Assembly (NCBI GenBank): GCA_905234125.1
Contig: CAJOGQ010000020.1
Location: 1 to 34,063 of the forward strand
Reading direction: 5' to 3'
Length of the DNA stretch: 34,063 nt
DNA from: an uncultured Bacteroidaceae bacterium
GTDB taxonomy: Bacteria > Bacteroidota > Bacteroidia > Bacteroidales > Bacteroidaceae
Of this stretch, positions 1-9,167 are shown piece by piece; the stretch's first letter is position 1; the number at the start of each line of letters is the position of its first letter. The notes beneath the pieces are model-generated. The model worked only from the letters and a program-made list of their open reading frames with translations. It was not told the origin of the DNA and did not search any database. The position numbers were made by a program, and so were the translations under genes.

Positions 1-1
1 G

Positions 2-121
2 TGGAAGCAGGAGCACGGCGAGGGCACGACTGGCGACACCACTGGTGGTGACAACAACGGTGGCAGCAGCGACCAGGGCAATGATGGTCCTCCACCAGAG
101 GGAGGCGGCTTCGGAGGTTAA
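2..121 (+). CDS. C-terminal end of a Gly/Asp/Asn-rich protein (partial)
   Basis: The frame is open from the window edge to a TAA at 119-121 and gives 39 residues. They are low complexity, rich in Gly, Asp, Asn, Ser and Pro, and end in a PPPEGGG-type tail. Nothing catalytic is visible, so no function can be assigned. Such acidic glycine-rich tails occur at the C-termini of some Bacteroidales proteins, including some HU-like DNA-binding proteins, but that is only a guess here. The stop codon is followed two bases later by a heptamer repeat array and then a hairpin. Confidence 0.6.
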   Translation, partial: WKQEHGEGTTGDTTGGDNNGGSSDQGNDGPPPEGGGFGG

Positions 122-123
122 CA

Positions 124-151
124 AGTTGACAGTTGATAGTTGACAGTTGAC
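124..151. repeat. Heptamer array, AGTTGAC class (4 units)
   Basis: Four consecutive 7-bp units can be read: AGTTGAC, AGTTGAT, AGTTGAC, AGTTGAC. They begin two bases after the TAA of the upstream partial gene. In the direction of that gene every frame meets a TGA within the array. Confidence 0.85.
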
Positions 152-186
152 AAAGCTGACGCGATGCACGCTGGTAGGGCATCAAT

Positions 187-222
187 GAGAAGGGAAGGTT
201 GCATGGATTGTGCGGCCTTCTC
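187..222. terminator. Probable hairpin terminator between convergent genes
   Basis: GAGAAGG at 187-193 pairs with CCTTCTC at 216-222. A short GCA/TGC pairing is possible in the 22-base loop. On the plus strand it is followed by a T-rich stretch (TTTGTTT). It lies between the end of the partial plus-strand gene and the end of cobL on the minus strand, so it could serve both. The stem is short and the loop long, hence moderate confidence. Confidence 0.4.
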
Positions 223-227
223 TTTGT

Positions 228-1463
228 TTAACGACTTGCTTTCAGTATCTCGATGGGATTGTGCTGTTCCAATTGCACCCGCAGGGATGCGGACGGATGG
301 AGACCTAACGTGTGGCAGGCTTCGTCCCAGAGTTGGCGGCTGTTGGGGCGGTCGGTCAGCTGGTCAACCACCGGCGAGGTGACGCTGTTGAAGACAATGA
401 TGCCGTCGGGGGAAAGGACGGTGAGGACTTTCTCCATGATTTCCTTCAGATGGCCTCCATGCCCTCCGATGAAGACGGCATCTGGATGAGGGAGATTGGA
501 GAGGTCGGCATCGAGGAAATCGCCAATATGGACATTGATTCCTGGCGCGTGAAAACGTCGGGCATTCTCGTGGATGAGGGCTTCGCACTCAGGACGTATC
601 TCGAAGGCCTCGATGTGGAGATGGGGGAACTGCAGGCGTGCTTCGATGGAAACGGAACCCGTGCAGAAGCCGATGTCCCAAAAGGTGTGGCGATGGGGCA
701 GGTCGAGAGCCTGAAGGGTGAGCAGACGGATGGGCATCTTGGTGATCATCTTCTCACGTCCGTTGAGGAGCGAGAAGGAGGCATCGGGGAGGCCGAAGGG
801 GGTTGTGGCGGAAGAATGCTCGCAGTTGAGGATGAGGCAGTTGGGAAGGGCAAACGATTGTTGGGCAGCCTCATCAAGAGAGAGCGTGGCGACCCTTTCG
901 AGAGAGGGGTTGCCGAGGTGCTCGCCGATGTGCATCAGATAATCCGTGTAGCCATAATCGAGCATGCGCTGGGCGATGGTGGCAGGGGTGTGCTCTTTGT
1001 CTGTCAGAACCCCAATCTTGGGCGTCCCCTCGATGAGGGCACGGTCGAACTCCTGCCATGGACGCCCCGTCAGCGAGACGATGCGCATGTCGTGATAAGG
1101 CATCACGAGGCGGTGTGCCAGCATCTGCAGGGAATTGAAGGAGGGGAAGACCTGAATGTCTGCATCCGGATGTTTCCGCTTGATGGTATTGGCAAAGCCG
1201 AAGAACAGCGGGTCGCCTGAAGCAAAGACGATGATAGTTGATAGTTGAGAGTTGAGAGTTGAGAGTTGGTACTGCTCAAACACCGAATCAAGAGGAACGG
1301 TGATGTCTATCCATTCTGCTCCATCGGGCAGGAAAGGAGCCACAATCTCATGGTGGCGCTTGCCTCCTGAGAAGACTTTCCCGTTCTTGATGACCCCCAA
1401 GACTTCAGGAGGAAAGAATGGCTGTGGATTGTCTGATATACCTATGACTACGAACCTCATCAT
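228..1463 (-). CDS. cobL: Precorrin-6Y C5,15-methyltransferase (CbiE-CbiT fusion)
   Basis: The protein methylates C5 and C15 of the corrin ring and decarboxylates the acetate side chain, in cobalamin synthesis. The N-terminal CbiE-type tetrapyrrole methylase domain carries the family motif ASGDPLFFG at about residues 81-89. The C-terminal CbiT-type Rossmann domain has the SAM-binding motif WDIGFCTGSVSIEA at about 262-275. I start it at the ATG at 1463 (ATG-ATG-AGG); a TTG three codons further out falls in a repeat array and is less likely. The size of 411 residues fits CobL fusions. Residues 66-77 (QLSTLNSQLSTI) are encoded by a heptamer repeat inside the gene, in a linker just before the ASGDP strand. 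Its neighbour upstream is cobJ-cobH, 34 bp away with another array in the gap. Confidence 0.93.
   Translation of the reverse strand: MMRFVVIGISDNPQPFFPPEVLGVIKNGKVFSGGKRHHEIVAPFLPDGAEWIDITVPLDSVFEQYQLSTLNSQLSTIIVFASGDPLFFGFANTIKRKHPDADIQVFPSFNSLQMLAHRLVMPYHDMRIVSLTGRPWQEFDRALIEGTPKIGVLTDKEHTPATIAQRMLDYGYTDYLMHIGEHLGNPSLERVATLSLDEAAQQSFALPNCLILNCEHSSATTPFGLPDASFSLLNGREKMITKMPIRLLTLQALDLPHRHTFWDIGFCTGSVSIEARLQFPHLHIEAFEIRPECEALIHENARRFHAPGINVHIGDFLDADLSNLPHPDAVFIGGHGGHLKEIMEKVLTVLSPDGIIVFNSVTSPVVDQLTDRPNSRQLWDEACHTLGLHPSASLRVQLEQHNPIEILKASR
1233..1268. repeat. Heptamer array inside the cobL coding sequence (5 units)
   Basis: Units on the plus strand are GATAGTT twice and GAGAGTT three times. 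The array lies wholly inside cobL, which is read on the other strand as AACTCTC/AACTATC. In that direction all three frames are open, so the array is translated as an LSTLNSQLST-type peptide. It sits in a linker between the start of the CbiE domain and its ASGDP motif. Confidence 0.88.
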
Positions 1464-1495
1464 AACTGTCAACTATCAACTGTCAACTATCAATT
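1464..1495. repeat. Heptamer array at the cobJH-cobL junction (4+ units)
   Basis: Units on the plus strand are AACTGTC, AACTATC, AACTGTC, AACTATC and a partial AATTA. The array fills nearly all of the 34 bp between the cobJ-cobH stop and the cobL ATG, so it forms the whole intercistronic spacer. Read along the genes it is in the stop-rich AGTTGA orientation. Confidence 0.88.
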
Positions 1496-1497
1496 AC

Positions 1498-2907
1498 CTA
1501 AAGGTCGCGCCCTGGTTTCAACTGTTCCGCATCGTCGAAAGTAAGGATGGCGTTGCAAAGCGTGGCGGCGAGATTGCTTCCCCCTTTGCGTCCCTCGATG
1601 ATGATCTTGGGGATGTCCTTGAAGGGCTTCACCATGTGCTTCGACTCTTTCACATGAACGAATCCAACGGGAGCAGCGATGATGCCGGCGGGATGAGCCT
1701 TCCCCTTGCGGATCAGGTCGCAAAGCTCCATCAGCGCTGTGGGAGCATTGCCGAAAGCGAAGAGCGCATCGGGATGTTCATCGACGGCGAGACGGATTCC
1801 AGCCTGGGTGCGGGTGATGTTGTGGGCTGTGGAGAACTCTGCCGCACGAACGTCGGAGAGATAGCACTTGGCCTCGATGCCGAGACGTTGGAGAGCCCCC
1901 TTGCGGATGCCACTCGTCACCATTGTCACATCGGTGATGATGGTCTTGAGCTCGCCCGTCTTGACCTTATGATATAATAGAGAGACTGCATCGAGGTCTG
2001 TGTGGAGAAGATTTTCCATTTCGAAGTCGGCTGTGGTGTGAATGGCATGGAGAAGCGCCCATTTGTGGTCGAGCGGATAGTCCTTCCGCTTCAACTCTCC
2101 TTCGATGGTGCGAAACGATTCCATCATGATCTGTTGTCCCTTCTTCCCTACCCCAGCTTCTTGCTCCTCGCTCCTATAATACCCACGAGGGGTGATCATC
2201 TTGCCGTTCACCACATACGACTGTGAATTGCCAATCAATATCACAGTAAACATATCCACATCTTCGGGATTGAAGGCACCAAGCGTCGTCACTTTCACCT
2301 CCTGTTCCTCTCGTCCCGCCTGACGTACATAGCCAACGGGAGTTTCGGCCGAGCGCTCTTGCAGGAAGATTTCTTGCAAACGATAGAGTTGCCAATAGCG
2401 TCCGTGTGACTTGGGGTTGTAGATGGACGTGACGAAATCACCTTGGGCAGCTGCCTTGATGCGCCGCTCTATCACCTCCCAAGGGGTCATCAAATCAGAA
2501 AGCGAGATGGTGCAAAGGTCGTGACCGATGGGCGCACCTAATAGGGCAGCAGCTTTCTGGAAGGCTGAGATGCCAGGCAAAGAAACGATCTCAATGTCCG
2601 ACTGACGGGCATACTTCATTTCATAGATGAGCGGCGTCATTCCATAGATGCCAGCATCACCCGAAGAAATCACCACGACATCCTTACCCTGCTCTGCCAA
2701 CAAGAATGCCTGTTCGGCACGTTCACGTTCTTTCTTCATGCCCGTGTCGATACACTCACATCCCTCCTTGGCGAAAGGCTCGACAAATTGGAAATAATAC
2801 TTATATCCTACAATCGCATCAGCCTTTTGCACTGCCTCCAAAACAGCGGGAGTGATATCCTCCTTACAGCCAGATCCTATGCCTGCAACGATAATCTTTC
2901 CCATCAT
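1498..2907 (-). CDS. cobJ-cobH: Precorrin-3B C17-methyltransferase fused to precorrin-8X methylmutase
   Basis: This is a two-domain corrin ring enzyme of 469 residues. Residues 1 to about 245 form a CobJ/CbiH SAM-dependent methylase, with SSGDAGIYGM near 81-90 and the family end motif TPRGYY at about 239-244. Residues from about 270 to the end are CobH/CbiC, the mutase that moves the C11 methyl to C12. They include IHTTADFEMENLL with the candidate catalytic His at about 290, TMVTSGI, and a PAGIIAAPVGFVHVKESK block. I chose the ATG at 2907 because it overlaps the TGA of the upstream small gene (TGATG) and begins the typical GKIIVAGIG strand. A further-out start is possible but would overlap that gene by 37 bp. 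The two joined activities are not consecutive in the pathway. cobL follows downstream. Confidence 0.93.
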   Translation of the reverse strand: MMGKIIVAGIGSGCKEDITPAVLEAVQKADAIVGYKYYFQFVEPFAKEGCECIDTGMKKERERAEQAFLLAEQGKDVVVISSGDAGIYGMTPLIYEMKYARQSDIEIVSLPGISAFQKAAALLGAPIGHDLCTISLSDLMTPWEVIERRIKAAAQGDFVTSIYNPKSHGRYWQLYRLQEIFLQERSAETPVGYVRQAGREEQEVKVTTLGAFNPEDVDMFTVILIGNSQSYVVNGKMITPRGYYRSEEQEAGVGKKGQQIMMESFRTIEGELKRKDYPLDHKWALLHAIHTTADFEMENLLHTDLDAVSLLYHKVKTGELKTIITDVTMVTSGIRKGALQRLGIEAKCYLSDVRAAEFSTAHNITRTQAGIRLAVDEHPDALFAFGNAPTALMELCDLIRKGKAHPAGIIAAPVGFVHVKESKHMVKPFKDIPKIIIEGRKGGSNLAATLCNAILTFDDAEQLKPGRDL

Positions 2908-3251
2908 CAATCGTTCTTCTTGCCAAAAACGCCTTTCACCCAACTGCCCACAGCAGAGGCGCCACGTTTGGTGCGGAACACAGCGACGGATTTTTGGTAC
3001 TTGGCCTTCAGATTGTAATACTTCTCCAACTGAATCTGAGTCATCTGCTTCTTGTGTGTCTTGTACTCTTTGGTCAATGCCTTATACACCACCGTCAAGG
3101 AATCCATCGTCTCAGCCTCAGTGGTCTTGCTGTCCAAAGCAGCCACACCATTGACGAACAACTCATACCTGTTCAGGAAGTCGCTCACAGGGTCGGCCAT
3201 CAGGGACGAAGCGAACCACAAAGCCAGTGCGAAAAGTAGTAGTTTTCTCAT
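2907..3251 (-). CDS. Small secreted Lys-rich protein, unknown function
   Basis: I do not recognise the family. The 114-residue product starts with a clear signal peptide (RKLLLF, a hydrophobic stretch, then about residue 19 MADP), so the mature part of about 95 residues should be periplasmic or surface exposed. The mature part looks helical and charged, with many Lys (KEYKTHKKQ, LKAKYQKS), and ends in SWVKGVFGKKND. No cysteines are visible. It starts 28 bp after ligA ends, and its TGA overlaps the cobJ-cobH ATG (TGATG), which suggests translational coupling to the cobalamin gene. That is context only and does not give a function. Confidence 0.8.
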   Translation of the reverse strand: MRKLLLFALALWFASSLMADPVSDFLNRYELFVNGVAALDSKTTEAETMDSLTVVYKALTKEYKTHKKQMTQIQLEKYYNLKAKYQKSVAVFRTKRGASAVGSWVKGVFGKKND

Positions 3252-3279
3252 ATAGTTTGAATAAAAAACGGTATAGCAA

Positions 3280-5292
<2,013 letters not shown>

Positions 5293-6330
5293 TTAGATGA
5301 GAGGCATGCCTGCGGCTACACATTCCTTGCGCATTTCCTCTGGCCAAATGGAGGCTTGAATTTCACCCACATGAGCCTTGTGAAGCAGCACCATGCAGAG
5401 ACGGCTTTGTCCAATTCCACCACCTATCGACAATGGTATTTCATCATTCATCAACTTCTTATGGAAGAAGAGGTTAAGTCTATCCATCTTATTCTCCAAT
5501 TCAAGTTGACGGAGAAGAGCCTCCTTGTCCACACGAATACCCATGGAACTGAGTTCAATGCTACGTCCCAATACTGGATACCAAATGAGGATGTCGCCAT
5601 TCAATCCCTTGTAGCCATCCTCGTTAGGTGTGCTCCAATCGTCATAGTCAGGGGCACGTCCATCATGCTTCTCGCCATTAGAAAGCTTGCCTCCAATACC
5701 CATGATGAACACAGCACCGTATTTCTTGCAGATGGCATCCTCACGCTGCTTGGATGTCATGTCCGGATACATCTGCAGAAGTTCTTCAGAATGGATGAAA
5801 TGTATCTCTTCTGGCAGGAAAGGCTTGATTTGAGGATATGATTCACACACCAAATATTCTGTGCGCATGATGGCAGAATAGATGTCACGCACAATCCGCT
5901 TGAGAAAGGTAAGATTGCGGTCTTCTTTGCGAATGGTACGACACCAGTCCCATTGATCCACATAGAGGGAATGGATGTTGTCCAATTCTTCATCACCACG
6001 AATGGCGTTCATGTCGGTGTAGAGTCCGTAGCCTGGCTGAATGTCATATTCAGCCAACATGACACGCTTCCACTTGGCAAGTGAATGAACCACTTCGGCA
6101 ACCTGCTCACCCATATCCATGATAGGGAACGACACCGGACGTTCCACCCCATTCAAGTCATCATTCAGTCCCAATCCACGCAGCACAAAAAGAGGTGCAG
6201 TCACACGACGCAACCTCAAAGCAGTGGAAAGGTTCGCTTGGAAAAAGTCCTTTATCTGCTTAATTCCCAATTCTGTTTGTATGGGGTCAAGCAACTGTTT
6301 GTAGCCCTCAACCCTGATGAGTTTGCTCAT
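5293..6330 (-). CDS. asnA: Aspartate-ammonia ligase (asparagine synthetase A)
   Basis: It makes asparagine from aspartate, ammonia and ATP in the cytoplasm. The 345-residue product has the family length and reads like AsnA throughout, for example the TALRLRRVTAPLFVLRG segment near 36-52 and the GIGQSRLCMVLLHKAHVGE block near the C-terminus. AsnA resembles class II tRNA synthetase catalytic cores. It is the first gene of the minus-strand unit asnA-ligA-small protein-cobJH-cobL. A Bacteroidetes promoter lies about 65 bp upstream. Only 3 bp separate it from ligA. Confidence 0.97.
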   Translation of the reverse strand: MSKLIRVEGYKQLLDPIQTELGIKQIKDFFQANLSTALRLRRVTAPLFVLRGLGLNDDLNGVERPVSFPIMDMGEQVAEVVHSLAKWKRVMLAEYDIQPGYGLYTDMNAIRGDEELDNIHSLYVDQWDWCRTIRKEDRNLTFLKRIVRDIYSAIMRTEYLVCESYPQIKPFLPEEIHFIHSEELLQMYPDMTSKQREDAICKKYGAVFIMGIGGKLSNGEKHDGRAPDYDDWSTPNEDGYKGLNGDILIWYPVLGRSIELSSMGIRVDKEALLRQLELENKMDRLNLFFHKKLMNDEIPLSIGGGIGQSRLCMVLLHKAHVGEIQASIWPEEMRKECVAAGMPLI

Positions 6331-6394
6331 ATCTTTAGTTTGTTTTGTCTTTATTGTGTGTCTTGCCCAACACGAGCCTTTGTCAAAAGTGCTG

Positions 6395-6426
6395 CAAAGG
6401 TAGGGTAATTTTAATAATAAAACAAA
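6395..6426 (-). promoter_or_regulatory. Bacteroidetes-type promoter for asnA
   Basis: On the minus strand, TTTG (6423-6426) is followed after 20 bases by TACCTTTG (6395-6402). This matches the Bacteroidetes -33/-7 consensus TTTG and TAnnTTTG. The asnA start is about 65 bases downstream. Confidence 0.75.
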
Positions 6427-6591
6427 TTTATTTGCAAAAATAATTGCAAAATGTAAGAAAAAAGAGTGTTTTTCCTTACACTATTGCACAAAAAGGGCAC
6501 ATTAGACGAATAATCTGCTACATGCCTTGTTCTTGTCCCCAAATTCAAAAAGGGAGGATATTAGGATGCTTGATGACAACTTTTCAGAATG

Positions 6592-6621
6592 TTTCACATT
6601 ATTTATAATAGATGTGTGAAA
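6592..6621. repeat. Inverted repeat upstream of lon
   Basis: TTTCACA (6592-6598) and TGTGAAA (6615-6621) form perfect 7-bp arms separated by 16 bases. The right arm ends 9 bp before the lon -7 element, so the repeat covers the place where RNA polymerase would contact the -33 region. It could be an operator. It is not the CIRCE sequence. Confidence 0.45.
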
Positions 6622-6630
6622 GTTTTTTCG

Positions 6631-6638
6631 TAACTTTG
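6631..6638 (+). promoter_or_regulatory. -7 element of the lon promoter
   Basis: TAACTTTG matches the Bacteroidetes -7 consensus TAnnTTTG, about 57 bases before the lon ATG. No clear TTTG lies at the usual distance upstream. The inverted repeat occupies that place, which would fit a promoter that needs or answers to a regulator. Confidence 0.6.
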
Positions 6639-6695
6639 CACCCGTTTTGTAAAATGTTTTAGGAATAAGCGAAAAAACAAACAAGGAGATTGAAG

Positions 6696-9113
6696 ATGGA
6701 TTTCAATTTTGACGGAATAATAGAAGAAGAGCCTGTAGAGGGCAAAATCAGTTTCATCACCAGCATCGACAACCCCATCAAGGGTGACATTGAGCAGGAA
6801 ATATCGGCTGAGGATTTCATCCCAATCCTGCCCTTACGCGGTGTGATGCTGTTTCCCGAAACGATGGTGCCCATTTCAATTGGGAGAGACTCTTCGCTCA
6901 AACTATTGAAAGAAGCACAGAAGAAAAACGCGTCGATTGCCGTGTTCACACAGATAGATGATTCTACAGATGAACCCGATTATGACCAGTTGTATCATAC
7001 CGGCGTGATTGGCAAGGTACAAAAAATCATCAAATTGCCAGATGGAAGCAAGACGGCACTCATTCAAGGATACACACGTGTTCGCCTGATTGAATTGGGT
7101 TGGAACGGCAACTACAACATTGGCCGCGTGGATAATTTTCCAGAGACGGTGCCCGAAAGAGGAGATCGTGAGTTCATGGCTGTAGTGGATGCTTGTCGCG
7201 AAACAGCCATCAAACTGTTGCGCACCAGCGAGCAAACTATCGGCTCTGCTTTTGCGCTCAACAACATTACTGACCGCACCCTCATCATCAATTTCATCTG
7301 TTGCAACCTGAACATCAGCAACAAGGAACGAATTGTGCTTCTGGAAGAGAACAACCTCTTCGACCGTGCCTATCGTCTGTTGGGCATCCTGCAACGCGAA
7401 TATCAGTATGTGACGTTGAAGATTGACTTGCAGATGCGTACCCGTGAGGAACTTGACAAACAACACAAGGAATATTTCTTGCGCCAGGAGATGGAAGCGA
7501 TTCAGGAGCAGTTGGGTGAGAAAGGCGAAGACGAAATCAGGGAAATGCGTGAACAGGGAAAGATGAAGAAGTGGGACGAGGCGACAGCCAAGGTTTTCAA
7601 TGACACATTGGACAAGATGTCGCACATGAGCAACCACTCTGCTGACTATCAGACGGAATACACCTGGGCACAGACCATGCTCGAACTTCCATGGGGCGAA
7701 ACAACCAAGGACAACCTCAACCTGACCAACGCAGAAAAGGTGCTGAACAAGGATCACTACGGAATGGAAAAGGTGAAGGAACGCATTGTGGAACATTTGG
7801 CTGTCCTGAAAATGCGTGGCGACTTCAAGAGCCCCATCCTCTGTCTGTATGGTCCTCCAGGAGTCGGCAAGACTTCGTTGGGCAAGAGCATTGCGAAGGC
7901 GATGAAGCGAAAATATGTCAGGATGTCGTTAGGTGGACTGCACGACGAAGCAGAAATCCGAGGTCATCGACGCACGTATGTAGGTGCTATGGCTGGTCAG
8001 ATCATCAAGAACATCAAGAAGGCAGGCAGTAGCAATCCTGTGTTCATCTTGGACGAGATTGACAAAGTGACCCAGCAGACCAATAACGGCGACCCTGCAT
8101 CGGCACTGTTGGAGGTCCTCGACCCTGAACAGAATGTGGCTTTCCACGACAACTACCTCGATACGGATTACGACCTGTCGAAAGTGATGTTCATTGCCAC
8201 AGCCAACAACATATCCACCATCCCTGCCCCACTCCTCGACCGTATGGAACTGATTGAGGTGAGTGGCTATCTGACGGAGGAGAAACTCGAAATAGCCAAG
8301 CGTCATCTGGTACCCAAGGAGCTTGACAATTTGGGAATGAAAGACAGTGGTGTGAAGATTTCGAAGGCCGCCATTGAGAAAATGATAGAGGACTATACAC
8401 GTGAGTCTGGCGTGCGCGACCTCGACAAGAAAATCAACAAGGTGCTTCGCAAAGTGACACTCAAGTATGCCAAGGATGGCATTCTGCCTGAGAAAGAATT
8501 GAGTGTGGAAGACGTGAAAGAATATTTAGGTACGGAACCATTCAGCCGTGACAAGTATCAGGGCAACGACTACTATGGCGTTGTGACTGGCTTGGCTTGG
8601 ACGAGCGTGGGTGGAGAGATTCTTTTCATCGAGACTTCCATTGACAACGGCAAGGGCGGCAAGTTAGGTTTGACAGGAAACCTGGGCGATGTGATGAAGG
8701 AATCAGCTACGATCGCTCTGCAATATCTGAAAGAGCACTGCGACCTCATCGGCATCGAACCCGACTATTTTGAGAACCACAACATTCACATCCACGTGCC
8801 AGAAGGTGCAACGCCTAAAGATGGTCCATCAGCAGGCATCACCATTGCCACTTCATTAGCCAGTGCCATCACGAAACGTAAGGTGCGCAAGAACATCGCA
8901 ATGACTGGTGAAATCACCTTGCGCGGAAAAGTGTTGCCAGTAGGTGGCATCAAGGAGAAGATTCTGGCCGCCAAACGTGCTGGCATTACTGACATCCTCA
9001 TCTGCCACGAGAACAGGAAGAACATCGAGGACATTCCCGCCAAGTATGTGAAGGGAGTGACGTTCCACTATGTGGAGAATGTGAAAGATGTACTTGATTT
9101 TGCCCTGCTGTAA
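6696..9113 (+). CDS. lon: ATP-dependent protease La (Lon)
   Basis: It is a cytoplasmic AAA+ protease that unfolds and degrades damaged and regulatory proteins. The 805-residue product has an N-terminal substrate-binding domain (about 40-240) and a coiled helical linker. The AAA+ core has Walker A GPPGVGKT at 386-393 and FILDEIDK as Walker B. The protease domain carries the catalytic dyad Ser712 (in GPSAG) and Lys755 (second Lys of GGIKEK). I use the ATG at 6696 because AGGAG at 6684-6688 sits seven bases before it, an unusually good Shine-Dalgarno site for this phylum. A TTG two codons earlier is not needed. tgt follows after a 54-bp gap filled by a heptamer array. Confidence 0.98.
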   Translation: MDFNFDGIIEEEPVEGKISFITSIDNPIKGDIEQEISAEDFIPILPLRGVMLFPETMVPISIGRDSSLKLLKEAQKKNASIAVFTQIDDSTDEPDYDQLYHTGVIGKVQKIIKLPDGSKTALIQGYTRVRLIELGWNGNYNIGRVDNFPETVPERGDREFMAVVDACRETAIKLLRTSEQTIGSAFALNNITDRTLIINFICCNLNISNKERIVLLEENNLFDRAYRLLGILQREYQYVTLKIDLQMRTREELDKQHKEYFLRQEMEAIQEQLGEKGEDEIREMREQGKMKKWDEATAKVFNDTLDKMSHMSNHSADYQTEYTWAQTMLELPWGETTKDNLNLTNAEKVLNKDHYGMEKVKERIVEHLAVLKMRGDFKSPILCLYGPPGVGKTSLGKSIAKAMKRKYVRMSLGGLHDEAEIRGHRRTYVGAMAGQIIKNIKKAGSSNPVFILDEIDKVTQQTNNGDPASALLEVLDPEQNVAFHDNYLDTDYDLSKVMFIATANNISTIPAPLLDRMELIEVSGYLTEEKLEIAKRHLVPKELDNLGMKDSGVKISKAAIEKMIEDYTRESGVRDLDKKINKVLRKVTLKYAKDGILPEKELSVEDVKEYLGTEPFSRDKYQGNDYYGVVTGLAWTSVGGEILFIETSIDNGKGGKLGLTGNLGDVMKESATIALQYLKEHCDLIGIEPDYFENHNIHIHVPEGATPKDGPSAGITIATSLASAITKRKVRKNIAMTGEITLRGKVLPVGGIKEKILAAKRAGITDILICHENRKNIEDIPAKYVKGVTFHYVENVKDVLDFALL

Positions 9114-9122
9114 GGACCAACG

Positions 9123-9164
9123 ACATCTCACATTTTACATTTAACATTTTATATTTAACATCCA
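9123..9164. repeat. Heptamer array, ACATTTA class (6 units), lon-tgt gap
   Basis: Six degenerate 7-bp units can be read: ACATCTC, ACATTTT, ACATTTA, ACATTTT, ATATTTA, ACATCCA. They fill the gap between the lon stop and the tgt ATG at 9168. The array is stop-rich (TAA, TAT/TTA) in the sense direction. Confidence 0.8.
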
Positions 9165-9167
9165 TAA

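Larger units (their letters stand above)
6331..6695. other. Divergent intergenic control region, no gene
   Basis: This AT-rich 365-bp stretch separates asnA (minus) from lon (plus). It holds the asnA promoter at 6395-6426, the lon -7 element at 6631-6638 and an inverted repeat at 6592-6621. A 60-codon minus-strand frame (6502-6684) overlaps the lon promoter, has no recognisable features and is not called. I see nothing else between 6427 and 6590. Confidence 0.7.

Noticed and set aside
124-151. The heptamer arrays as CRISPR or as a satellite of a CRISPR
   Set aside because: Units are only 7 bp with no spacers and no cas genes lie nearby, so they are simple tandem repeats.
312-1220. Plus-strand open frame of 302 codons opposite cobL
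   Set aside because: It is antisense to a clearly conserved enzyme, has no recognisable domains and a biased composition, and is a shadow of cobL.
6502-6684. Minus-strand open frame of 60 codons upstream of lon
   Set aside because: It overlaps the lon promoter and start region, has no signal sequence or domain, and has an AT-rich composition expected of non-coding sequence.
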